From: Patiria miniata
Taxonomy: Eukaryota; Echinodermata; Asteroidea; Valvatida; Asterinidae
Direction: 5' to 3'
Assembly: GCF_015706575.1 (NCBI RefSeq)
Contig: NW_024037056.1
Location: forward strand, 14,459,176 to 14,523,175
Length of the DNA: 64,000 bases
Shown: positions 26,301 to 33,946 of the stretch, one piece after another
How positions within the stretch are numbered: position 1 is the stretch's first letter
Layout of the letters: each line of letters opens with the position of its first letter
Notes under the pieces: model-generated
Seen by the model: only the letters and a program-made list of their open reading frames with translations
Database searches by the model: none
Told to the model about the DNA's origin: nothing
Position numbers and translations under genes: made by a program

Positions 26301-29227
26301 ACCTTCTTCTCCAAGTTCAAACCTTCATTCCTGCGAAGTCACACGAACAGAACCGACCAATCACGAGCCACAGATTCCCAGCCAAAGTCCGCGTCACCAG
26401 CTGTGCTCTGAAGGAGCCAATCAGCATGCGGCAGTTTCTGATTCAACCAATCAGATTGTTTGCGAGTGTCCACGCCTCTCTGAAGTTGTTTGTCGCCGTC
26501 GACAGCACGCCGTTATCCTTTAGACAGTTTGATAGCGGTCCGATGTTTGCGACAACGAGACAATTGGTGCAGGCACTCACGGTGCATTATACGTCTGGTG
26601 CTCTCTTCAAAGCAGGTGAGTAAGTTTTTGCAAAATTTGAGGGCATCTTACGTTTAACTTTCCTGTTCATAATCCCACTTTTCAAAGTTTTAGTCTCTAC
26701 TGCTTTGGGCAACCGTTCAAGTAAAATTTAATTCCTGATGGGCATAATTGTTTGTAAGCTGAAAAAAAATGTTTCCACAAATCTTACTATAGTGGGTTCC
26801 TACCCTGACGGGGAACATGGTGCTTGTGTTCTTGGGCAAGACACTTGACTACAATTGCCTCTCTCCACGCAGGAGTACACATGGGTACCTGTGAAGGTAG
26901 AGACCAGATTGCGCCGATCTCAAACTGCTGCAGAAAACTGGTCTCATGGCCTGATGAACATGGGAGATAAACCCTTAAAGACATTAGTATAAACCTCAAT
27001 ATAATCACCACATTATTATTTTTAGGTTGGGTGTTAGGGTCGTTGGAGATACTTGGCAACCCAGCCGGCCTGTTGCGTAACGTCCGTAGCGGCCTCACCG
27101 ACTCCGTCATGCTACCATATGAGGGACTGACTAGGGGACCAGCTGCGTTTGTTGCCGGGGTAACCAGCGGCACGTCGTCACTACTCAGACATCTTTCTGC
27201 AGGTTGGTTTCATGCAATTTTTTACAGAGTTTGGTGCCCTCTTGTGGCAAACTTCAAGTATGCCGACTTTTGTGATAGCGGTCTTCAAATTGATGCAATT
27301 TCATACGAATTGTTTCCTCCAGGTACCCTGACGTCAGTCACAAAGTTTGCAGCCAGCATTTCCCGAAACCTGGATCGGCTGACCCTCGATGAAGATCACA
27401 TCGCCCGGAGGGAGAAACAACGACGTAAGGTGCCAGACAGGGTGACGGATGGATTGATGCAAGGCCTGAGTGGCTTTGGTATCAGCTTATTAGGTAAGAA
27501 GTCTTGAAATACTTACATTTAGGAAATGTCAAAAACTATCTGGTATATAGATCACAAAAGTAGTCGGCCACAGTTTATATTTAATGGCCCAAGAAATTTT
27601 ATATTGGCTTTTGGCCTTCACTGACATAATTGTTTTAGTTTTGGGTATATGTTTGATGAAATAAAAAAAAAGTTTAATGTGCCAAAAAATGTAAAATGAA
27701 TTTTGTGAAAATATTTGGCGTAAGTATGAACTATAAATAAGAAACCCCATCTTAAAGATTTTATTCACGTATTGTGTTTCCATTTAGTTTATACGTGTCT
27801 CTATTTTTGTTTACAAACAGGAGCCATTGGAGGCATTGCTGACCAGCCAATCAAAAGCTTCCATCAAGCACCTGAGGTCAGCTCACCAACTCAGAAGGCA
27901 ACGGGGGTCATACGGGGCGTCGGCAAAGGTCTGGTGGGCGTGGTCATCAAGCCGCTGGGCGGGGCCGCGGAGTTTGTCTCTCAGACTGGACAAGGTGCGT
28001 CTGAAGAAAATACAATGTAATACAACTCAAAGAAGTTAATAATACTGGATTGAATTAAACTGGTTTTTAAACAATCTTTTTCTATCATTTCCCTGATTCG
28101 AAGGTATTTTACACAGCGCTGGTCTTGTTGAAACAAGAAGCCCAAAAGGAGAATGTGTGACATCACTGACTGCCATGGCAACCAACAGTAGACTCAAATA
28201 CACATGGTAAAACCATGATATCCTTGTACATTGTTAAGATGTTCAGTGCGTATAACCTGTCCGTATTGGCTGTTTTGGGGAAATCATGGACACATTAGGA
28301 GGGCGCTGTTTACACTGAGTAAATCTGAATCAATGCAAATGAGTTTATCCACTCAAAATAGTGCCCTTCTGTTGTGTCTGCTGTATTTCAAAAATGCTTC
28401 AATTACAGTGGGTTTTTTTTTGTAAGTCAACTTGGACAAGGCACTTAAGATAAAAGTTTACCACCCAAAATCTTTGTTAAATACAAACACTCTTTATGCT
28501 TTGTTTCTTGATTGATTTTGTAGGAAGATGCTACACTCACTGCCCAACGCAGACATCCTGATGGACTGCGACGTCACCACGGTAACATTCCACGGCCTGC
28601 AGCGCGGGGGGTGCCTACTCCTAACACCCGAGATTCTCTTTGTGGTCAGCTCTAGCGAGGACACACAGCAGCAGGCTTTCCCGATATTTCAAGTGGAGTG
28701 TGTCCCCCTGGCGGGGAGTAGCGAAGGAGTGGGGGTGAAAATGAAACGGCCATCTTCTCCGACAGTCTCCAAGGTTGGTCAAGAGAGAATTTTTTTGTAA
28801 AGGTTTTTAGGAAATACGTAACTTCAGGGTAAAGTTTCCTGCAACACTTTCCTTAATGGAGTGTTTTCATCTTTTCCTTATTTTGCAGAAGGCGGAGACT
28901 TGCAGTCGCGTTGCAGACTTTGTTGGAACCATCCCATCCAGACCATGTGACCCGCTAGACATTGACCCATTGGTCAGCTCCGACAGCCAATCAGAAGGCT
29001 CCTCCTTGCCAGGGGGACACACAGTGGAGGATTCCACGGGAACCACAGTGTACCAGTACTTCCTGCAGCGGGCGTGTTACCGGGACACATTCTTGAGCTT
29101 GTTCGAGCAAGCGAAGAACCGACTTTTGGGGAAAGGGTTCTGCTATGACGAGACGAACAACACAGGATTCAGCCGCTTTAAGATGTGGCATACTAGCACC
29201 AAGATGCAACTGGAAGGGTTAGAGTAG
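2351..29227 (+). CDS. VPS13B: VPS13B (COH1), bridge-like lipid-transfer protein, complete 49-exon gene
   Basis: VPS13B is a rod-like lipid-transfer protein acting at the Golgi and endosomal contacts; human loss causes Cohen syndrome. The ATG opens MLESYISPFLLGYVDKYIKN, close to human MLESYV..RYIKN. Coding exons (all phases agree): 2351-3284, 3512-3696, 3945-4181, 4634-4865, 5056-5256, 5607-5776, 6197-6376, 6663-6790, 6913-7097, 7410-7544, 7704-7880, 8028-8198, 8403-8635, 8755-8980, 9127-9344, 9836-10299, 10638-11429, 11552-11767, 11964-12084, 12226-12940, 13166-13309, 13747-13920, 14015-14248, 14350-14630, 14797-14947, 15381-15574, 15801-15979, 16190-16371, 19701-19837, 20100-20303, 20547-20711, 20915-21070, 21507-21770, 22031-22111, 22278-22453, 22716-22898, 23188-23479, 23677-23859, 23949-24083, 24211-24507, 24778-24985, 25081-25298, 25529-26615, 27026-27202, 27323-27493, 27821-27994, 28104-28206, 28524-28773, 28889-29227. 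The sum is 12,459 nt, 4152 aa (human about 4000). The chorein domain is residues 1-~110. Conserved landmarks include EGWASWAWSYVP, CNDTDETLRFGQV, and the C-terminal block GWVLGSLEILGNPAGL to GVGKGLVGVVIKPLGGAAE. The first coding exon is unusually long. Confidence 0.96.
5288..5380 (+). repeat. Diverged interspersed repeat, copy 1 (GTGGGCGGGGCTTAT type)
   Basis: In VPS13B intron 5, the order CTGTCAATCA, CATTGACCAGTTAGATCA, GTCAGATGACC, GGTGGGCGGGGCTTAT matches a second stretch at 20394-20470 in intron 30 with the same order and spacing. It is probably a short non-autonomous element of unknown family. Confidence 0.55.
9023..9103 (+). repeat. 10-bp microsatellite, (AATGTAATAC)n with AATGTGATAC variants
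   Basis: About eight near-perfect tandem units in VPS13B intron 14, starting some 40 bases after the exon donor and ending about 25 bases before the next exon. It explains the apparent minus-strand open frames here, which are only repeat translations. Confidence 0.9.
10470..10582 (-). mobile_element. tRNA-derived SINE fragment (family B), copy in VPS13B intron 16
   Basis: On the minus strand a tRNA-like head with an internal box B (GTGGGTTCGAGTCC) is followed by a family-specific body, GGTTATGGTGCGTGTGCCC and TTGGGCAAGCACTTTGTC. The same body occurs at 26792-26905 and 48925-49075, so this is a repeated SINE family and not a tRNA gene. It is truncated and diverged. Confidence 0.7.
12941..13165 (+). 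other. GC-AG intron of VPS13B (intron 20)
   Basis: The 5' splice site reads AG|GCAAGTAG, the classic strong GC donor context, and the intron ends AATAG. The exon before ends in phase 1 (715 nt) and the next exon starts with two bases completing the codon, so the frame is kept only with the GC donor. The nearby GT (AA|GTAGTT) would leave phase 2 and break the frame. Confidence 0.8.
15577..15713. mobile_element. Short inverted-repeat element beside the exon 26 donor
   Basis: The left end AAATATAGCCATGTC..AGGCTAC is matched by the right end read in reverse, AAATATAGCCGCGTC..AGGCTAC, about 35 bases per arm with mismatches. It looks like a small non-autonomous DNA transposon (MITE). The left end begins at +3 of the VPS13B exon 26 donor, so the element may supply part of that splice site. 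A looser relative may lie at 20711-20810. Confidence 0.55.
16064..16104 (+). pseudogene. Relic of a duplicated VPS13B exon 28 segment inside intron 27
   Basis: About 41 bases in the intron are roughly 80% identical to exon 28 bases 16232-16272. The frame reads FPTALAALMRVD, against SPTALAASMRVD in the exon. No similarity is obvious outside this block. It looks like the remnant of a partial exon duplication, or a decayed alternative exon, since it carries its own CCCACAG acceptor-like run. Confidence 0.6.
16431..16590 (+). mobile_element. Diverged copy of the CCTGAATAAATCCCTGTCAT element
   Basis: CCTGAATAAATCCCTGTCAT, GTTGATCACGTGTAATTGAATTA, AAAATAGAAGTTC and CATCTGTCACCTCATGAAATT appear in the same order as in the larger element at 50145-50850. 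This copy lies in VPS13B intron 28 and lacks the middle, as expected of an internally deleted non-autonomous transposon. Confidence 0.65.
18016..19023 (+). CDS. Intronless class-A (rhodopsin-like) GPCR nested in VPS13B intron 28
   Basis: 335 aa with seven hydrophobic segments. The first ATG in frame is 18016; TTG at 18007 is not a plausible start. Visible hallmarks: TM2 LTLSDL, Cys at the start of TM3 (GDFVC), DRYIAI at the end of TM3, TM4 Trp, a second-loop Cys (LTLCVW), TM6 TWLPS in place of CWLP, and TM7 LNVVIY in place of NPxxY. A basic third loop (IIARRHARRIA) and a Cys-rich tail (CKLCCKCLP) suggest G-protein contact and palmitoylation. The ligand is unknown. It resembles the adenosine/melanocortin side of the class only loosely and is closest to the second GPCR at 58831-59871. 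It sits on the same strand as its host and must have its own promoter; a CCTATAAAAAAT box at about 17370 is a weak candidate. Confidence 0.9.
   Translation: MASSSTLDTGMVSNTTSGFLGVEVESGSSDLALVILAVFLAMLVTCLNLTLNSLMLLALRRVTSLDHTTKIFMASLTLSDLCTGLCSILRLPEIVSGAWMLGDFVCAARDALQYFFQTLSIFSLCLLTIDRYIAITRPLQYPTIMTVFRSKVIVCLTWTFSTVWGILVYGVFDRSVVVMNGLTLCVWQSSNWRVYLSVVFLLLVLFTIFGLYVHISIIARRHARRIAAENQAGNGAFGHRIPHQMSFRLATTVIIITGTLVVTWLPSIVRISIQTSQEGAVTYNSFLIGTLTDILFLSNCWLNVVIYYLRNRDLRQALHNLISSWKCKLCCKCLP
19225..19392 (-). mobile_element. tRNA-derived SINE (family A), copy 1
   Basis: On the minus strand the head has a box A (AGCTCAGTGGTTGAGTGG) and box B (GGGTTCGAGTCCC) spaced as in a tRNA. It is followed by a non-tRNA body ending CGTCGGTGAAGGGCAAAACC and TATTGAATTTAC. 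A second copy at 44807-44965 shares both parts. The internal boxes are the Pol III promoter of such elements. It is in VPS13B intron 28, just after the nested GPCR. Confidence 0.85.
20394..20470 (+). repeat. Diverged interspersed repeat, copy 2 (GTGGGCGGGGCTTAT type)
   Basis: VPS13B intron 30. It shares TGTCAATCA, CATTGACCAATTAGATCA, TTGGTCAGGTGAC and GGTGGGCGGGGCTTAT with 5288-5380 in the same order. Confidence 0.55.
26792..26905 (+). mobile_element. tRNA-derived SINE fragment (family B), VPS13B intron 43
   Basis: Plus-strand body: TACCCTGACGGGGAACATGG, TGCTTGTGTTCTTGGGCAAG, ACACTTGACTACAATTGCC and ATGGGTACCTGTGAAGGTAG. The first parts match the minus-strand copy at 48925-49075 closely. The tRNA head is lost except for a box B remnant (GGGTTCCTACCC). 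Confidence 0.7.
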
Positions 29228-29325
29228 GTGATAAGAAGAAAAGGTAAAATCTTGGGTGCCAGGTTCTGAGAATGTGCAAAAAGAAATTGAAATTTTGGAG
29301 TTGAAGACTGCTTGATATTATACAG

Positions 29326-29850
29326 TTAAAGGGAAGATACAACATTTGCAAACATCACAAAACGAAATGATCAAGTTATCGCGAAATACCTTACTGGATT
29401 GTTAGGGAATGACAGTCTCAAGCATCCTGTAAAATCGTGGCTCCTGGTGTGCTGACATTTTCAAGAAAAATGGTATTTTTCCAACGCTGGTCGGCCGACC
29501 AGCGTTGGAGAAAACTGGCTAATTTTCAAAAATTGCTCCGAGTTTTTCATAATTAGTTATTCCGCATTTTCTTTGCAATTGATTACACACCTGTGAAAAG
29601 GTACAAGTCTGCTAGACTGATTCTCTGACCTTACAATTCCCCAAAGTCTATTTTGCTTCGTTTCATCTTAAGTGGGGTCAGGGAACCAGACTGCAAGAAC
29701 ATGATTGGTTTTCTTGGTTTTTCCAGCATCTAAAAGCCCAAACGTGAAAAAAAAGTCATTTTAACAATATTTGCTTTAACATACTAATCCTCCAAATCCA
29801 TTTATTTCTGAAAATTGCAGCAAAAGCAAATGTTGTACATTCCCTTTTAA
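29326..29850. mobile_element. Inverted-repeat element (MITE-like) in the VPS13B 3' flank
   Basis: The ends are TTAAAGGGAAGATACAACAT and, read in reverse at the right, TTAAAAGGGAATGTACAACA, both continuing to TTTGC. Further inward, AAAACGAAATGATC pairs with a reverse copy near 29650-29670. At the centre is a perfect 28-base palindrome (29481-29508). About 525 bp, with no coding potential. It probably lies in the 3' UTR. Confidence 0.65.
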
Positions 29851-29904
29851 AAAGACTCAATCATCGAAGTGAGTTTGGTGCTGTGTTGCCTAGCAACAAA
29901 GTCA

Positions 29905-29910
29905 AATAAA
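29905..29910 (+). terminator. Candidate VPS13B polyadenylation signal
   Basis: AATAAA, 680 bases after the stop codon and just beyond the inverted-repeat element. It is the first AATAAA after the stop that I noticed, so it is a reasonable but unproven 3' end. Confidence 0.35.
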
Positions 29911-29925
29911 GACTGTCAAATTTAA

Positions 29926-31352
29926 TTGAGTGGTCGGGCACAACCCGACCACTCTTTGGATTTGTTGCGATTAATCTTTCTTTCTTCCTTTCTTTCTTTC
30001 TTTTTTATCTGCATAGCACGTTTCCGCGGGTTTTCTCCTAAACGGCATATGATATGAACTTGTAACTTCTAACATATATTGACCCTCATTCCGAGTGGTG
30101 CATATTACACTGACGTCATTATGACGTCATCGGGTGTCAAATTACAAGCGATTTTCGTTAAAAAAAAATGACGATCTTCTTTCATCTATAACTCTTCAAC
30201 AAAATAATCAATTATGCTCCAACCTTGTAATCAGATAGACCAAAAATTGATAAACATTTTTTGTCGTGTACGTGAACTCACTTGACCTTTACTTCCGGGT
30301 CTACCGGAAGGTCAAAGTTAGGTGAATTCAAAATGAAGACTTTAGCCTGAAATCGAAACAAAGCACAATTTCTTCCAAACAGTTTACGGTATGATCATAA
30401 AACCTAGTGTGAACTTGTAACATGTTACGAAGATGTTATAACTGTCGTTACGTAATCATGACGTCATCAGGTATCAAATTACAAGCGATTTGATTGCATG
30501 ATTTGACAAAATACTTTGACCTATATCTCTTGAACTAAATAGAGTATCGTGTTCGTTTTTTCGTGAGGTTGTACAAAACTGCTTGACCTTTACTTCCGGT
30601 GTTACCGGAAGCGCAATAGAAACTGAATATAACTCTAAAACGGAAGCATTTTACTACATACAAATACATTATGGAAGTGTTAAGTGAGGAATACCAATCA
30701 CAAACACATTATCTTGACGTCATCCACGAAAGGGCGCCCTCCAGCGGCACATAGAAAGCAGTTTAATCTTTTAAAATGTTAAAACCCTCAATCAAATTTT
30801 TATGATATATTGCCCCTATTATATCCCGTGAGCAACCGCAAAGGAATCTGCAAGGTTTCATAATCATGACGTCATCAGACCGGAAGTTACTGTAGGGAGA
30901 ATTCAACAATGACCATTTTATTTTTAATTTAAATCCATCATTTGATCCCTGTCTCATGCCTTTGTTTTTTGCCCCCGCAAAATGACATCTGTTACACTTA
31001 ATATTGACCTTTTACTTCCAAATACTGTGACGTCATTAAACTTGAAGTTAGCTGTTATTATTACGTACACTTAATTTCCATATTTCCATGCGTTATGTTT
31101 ACTTAATGATAAACAAGTGTCCTCCCTTCCCTGTTTTGACTGATGACGCCATCAAACCGGAAATAATTAACTTGTACGTGTACCCAACTGTTTACTGAAA
31201 TTTATCATACCTTAAAAGACGCATTCTTTTTGAACAAAATAATTGGTACTGGAAAAGTTCTTGGTCCTTTTTTTTCTGACATAAACATATTCATAACTTA
31301 ACTGGACAATGTCTAATGAAATGGTTGTCTACCCGACCACTCTGCGTTTGTA
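29926..31352. mobile_element. 1.4-kb interspersed element bounded by inverted GAGTGGTCGGG motifs
   Basis: The left boundary is a hairpin, GAGTGGTCGGG-cacaa-CCCGACCACTC; the right boundary carries ACCCGACCACTC, so the ends are inverted. Inside, two degenerate units of about 300 bases (near 30055-30360 and 30410-30650) repeat the order: CTTGTAAC, TGACGTCAT, TCAAATTACAAGCGATTT, GACCTTTACTTCCGG, TACCGGAAG. No open frame of note. I read it as a non-autonomous DNA element of unassigned superfamily. Confidence 0.55.
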
Positions 31353-33300
31353 ACAACAAACGCAAACCTCTAGTTAGTTCTGTTTATGTGTTTTCTTGTT
31401 TGAATCAGTACAGGATAATTTTTTTGCCTAAAATATGACTAGACTGGTTACCAGTTCCTCCATTGTGTTCGAGACTTTTAGGAAGTGTCCTGTAGCAATA
31501 TTTTGCATTCTGACGAAATTATTAATCTATAGGAAATCTTTCCATTCTTGATGGTGTATATTCAATATTTCTAAACTGTGCAATTTCTTTGGGGCTTTCA
31601 TCAGGATAACTCCAAAGAACGTAGAATTCTGAGAAGTTATATTTAAGGTCGAGTCAAAACAAAATCAGGATTGTTTGAAACAATTCGAAATGATGAACTT
31701 GAAATTAATTGTATCTGCTATTATTTTCTTTATATTGAAATAGAAGGAGTTGTCAAAGAAATGTATAAATTATGTAACATTTCAGAGTGAAGTTTCAGTT
31801 TATGTACCTGTCAGAGATTGTGAGGGGAAAATTAACAAGTTTCCATTTTCAGCCATATTTTTCCAGTTGTTTAGATCTCATTTTTTAAGACTCTGTTTCT
31901 CCAAGAAGGTATGTATTTTTTTTTCTCTCTGTCTGGTGGCATGTTTTTTTTTACACAGCATGTTGAGTGTACTTATGCTAAGCAAGAATATTTATGTCTG
32001 TGATCTCGGACTGTAAATGTATGTATTTTATTTTGTTTTATTTTGTTTCGTTGTAAAAGCATGTCATTGACATTTATTTCATTGATGCTTGAAATAAAAA
32101 CCAATCTCCTGAGTTTGTCACTTCTCATTTAAGTTTTTATTTTGTCATTCTTTTGTTTTATTTGCCTGCTTAGTGTAAACATTGCATGATTATTATTTTG
32201 CTTGCTTACATTTTTTGTTGGTTTATTTGTTTGGTCTTATTTTGTGGGTTTTTTATTACCTTTTCGTTCATTCTTGTCTTGGTGGGAATTTCCACAAAAA
32301 TTGCACTAAAAATAATTCCTGTTTTTCTTGAAAATTCTTTTCAAAAATATGCACATTTTTAATCAATTTATGAAAAAATAATACTCAAAAATGACTCGCA
32401 TTTTTAGGCCCCCCCCCCCAGCCATCTCCTAATATTCATTCTTGAACCACGCCTACTGCAGTCTCACCGAAAAAAAGTTATGTTGTGTGCAGATATCAAT
32501 CAGGAAAAAAGCTTTCAGGAGACTTTTGTTTGCCCTCCCCCCCCGGTTCCCCCCCCCCCGGTTCCCCCCCCCCCGGTCCTCCCCCCCCCCCCCCCCCCCC
32601 CCCCCCCCCTGTGCGCCCGCTTGGTGTTGCCCTCTGATTGGTCAATCAACGCGCGCTAGGGATGCTTAGCAACAATACCTACACCGCAGCAGGTTCTACG
32701 TGGCACTGCACTTTGCCGTACCCATGTTTTTGTTATTCAAATTTCCGAATTTCCAAGGGTGCAGCGAGAAGCCCCCATACATACCGCGTTGCATTCTTAC
32801 TGAAGCCCGTGAAAGATTTAGTCTGTGAAGGACGAAATAAACCTCAGTAAACTGGTTAAATTCAATAATGCCTAGCTAGAAATATCGAATACCCGAAATA
32901 TCGATGTACATTGAACCATGGTTGGATGTACAGTCCTATATTGTGGTGGTTTTTTTTAATTCCTCCATGGTGGAACTTAATACTGCAACCATGGAGGGGC
33001 TACGTTGATTTCTTTACCAACCTGATACTCATTTGCAATGATGATACTTATTTCATTTTTTTAATTCTATAACCCATAACCCTACAAAACTATGATTTTA
33101 TACCCCTGTAAATTCGACCCTCAAGCTACGTAAATGCAGTCAATGATCATGAGATCCAATGATTCCTCCGCCCATTTTCTTTGGAGAAGAAAAGGGATTT
33201 CGATCAAACGTGGGTAAAAACAGCGCGTTTAAAATCTCTTATCTATACATGCCTTATAACCTTGCTATTTTTTGCCATAGAGTGGGTTAAAAAAGTCACT
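31353..33300. other. Intergenic DNA between the repeat cluster and the E2F promoter
   Basis: AT-rich, no supported gene. Short frames here (for example 31750-32016) have no recognisable similarity or splice context. It contains the C-tract described separately. Confidence 0.5.
32528..32613 (+). repeat. Long poly(C) tract with GGTT spacers
   Basis: Four runs of 8 or more C separated by GGTT or GGTCCT, the last about 30 C long. On the minus strand this is four long G-runs with short loops, the layout of a G-quadruplex; on the plus strand an i-motif. It lies 1.3 kb upstream of the E2F start codon. Confidence 0.85.
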
Positions 33301-33340
33301 CTTTGCTTTGCTTTCGGTGTGGCACCATTTATAATGAAAA

Positions 33341-33352
33341 CCCCGCGAAAAT
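33341..33352 (-). promoter_or_regulatory. E2F-type binding site (distal)
   Basis: CCCCGCGAAAAT on plus equals ATTTTCGCGGGG on minus, matching the TTTSGCGS consensus. About 600 bases before the E2F ATG. Confidence 0.4.
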
Positions 33353-33592
33353 TTAAAGGTCCGGCTAACTTGTACACTATGGCCCTGTACCATGAATAAC
33401 TTGTTCGTACAAGCAGGACTTCATCAGGCTTCAATTGCCTGGCCATGAAGCTGTTGAAATTATACTTCTTTTTATATTTTTCCAAAAAATAACAAATTGA
33501 ATAGCAGTTTTTGTTTTCTCTTTGTTTCATTTAGGCCGAAGAATTCCGAATTATCGACGTGGTCGTCTTTTATTCATGCTGCGGGGCGCCAC

Positions 33593-33631
33593 TTTGCGCC
33601 AAACCGCACGTGATATGTCACTCCCGCGAAA
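33593..33631. promoter_or_regulatory. Paired E2F-type sites with an E-box in the E2F promoter
   Basis: TTTGCGCCAAA at 33593-33603 reads TTTGGCGCAAA on the minus strand, a perfect TTTSGCGC site. CCCGCGAAA at 33623-33631 reads TTTCGCGGG on minus. A CACGTG E-box (33607-33612) lies between them. They are about 320-350 bases before the E2F ATG in a locally GC-rich stretch. Vertebrate E2F1-3 promoters are known to be auto-regulated through such sites, so conserved autoregulation is a reasonable inference. Confidence 0.6.
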
Positions 33632-33946
33632 TACAACTCGCGCCCTTTGCAAATTTCGGTAAAATAAACTTTACTTCTCTTTATCGGCTGGGTCGGGTCG
33701 GCTGCGTCGTTACCCCCACTTCTCACAATCAGTCCAAATCAACCCCATTCATTTGCCATCATTCCTTCACAATCACCCCAAACAGTCTTTGAAGTATCAT
33801 TATCCAACCACCTGTTTTTTGTTTCGGGAATTTCAATCCAGACTGGAGGAATTTAGGCCCACATTTTGACCCCGTTTTGTTGAAAGCGCCGACCCCAAAC
33901 CCAGCTGCGTTGTTGACAATAAGTGGGCAGTGCACGAACGTAAAAC

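Noticed and set aside
31750-32016. 88-residue frame downstream of VPS13B
   Set aside because: Phe- and Leu-rich translation of AT-rich DNA with no similarity that I recognise.
32442-32669. Proline-rich protein across the C-tract
   Set aside because: Proline comes from CCC codons of a simple repeat.
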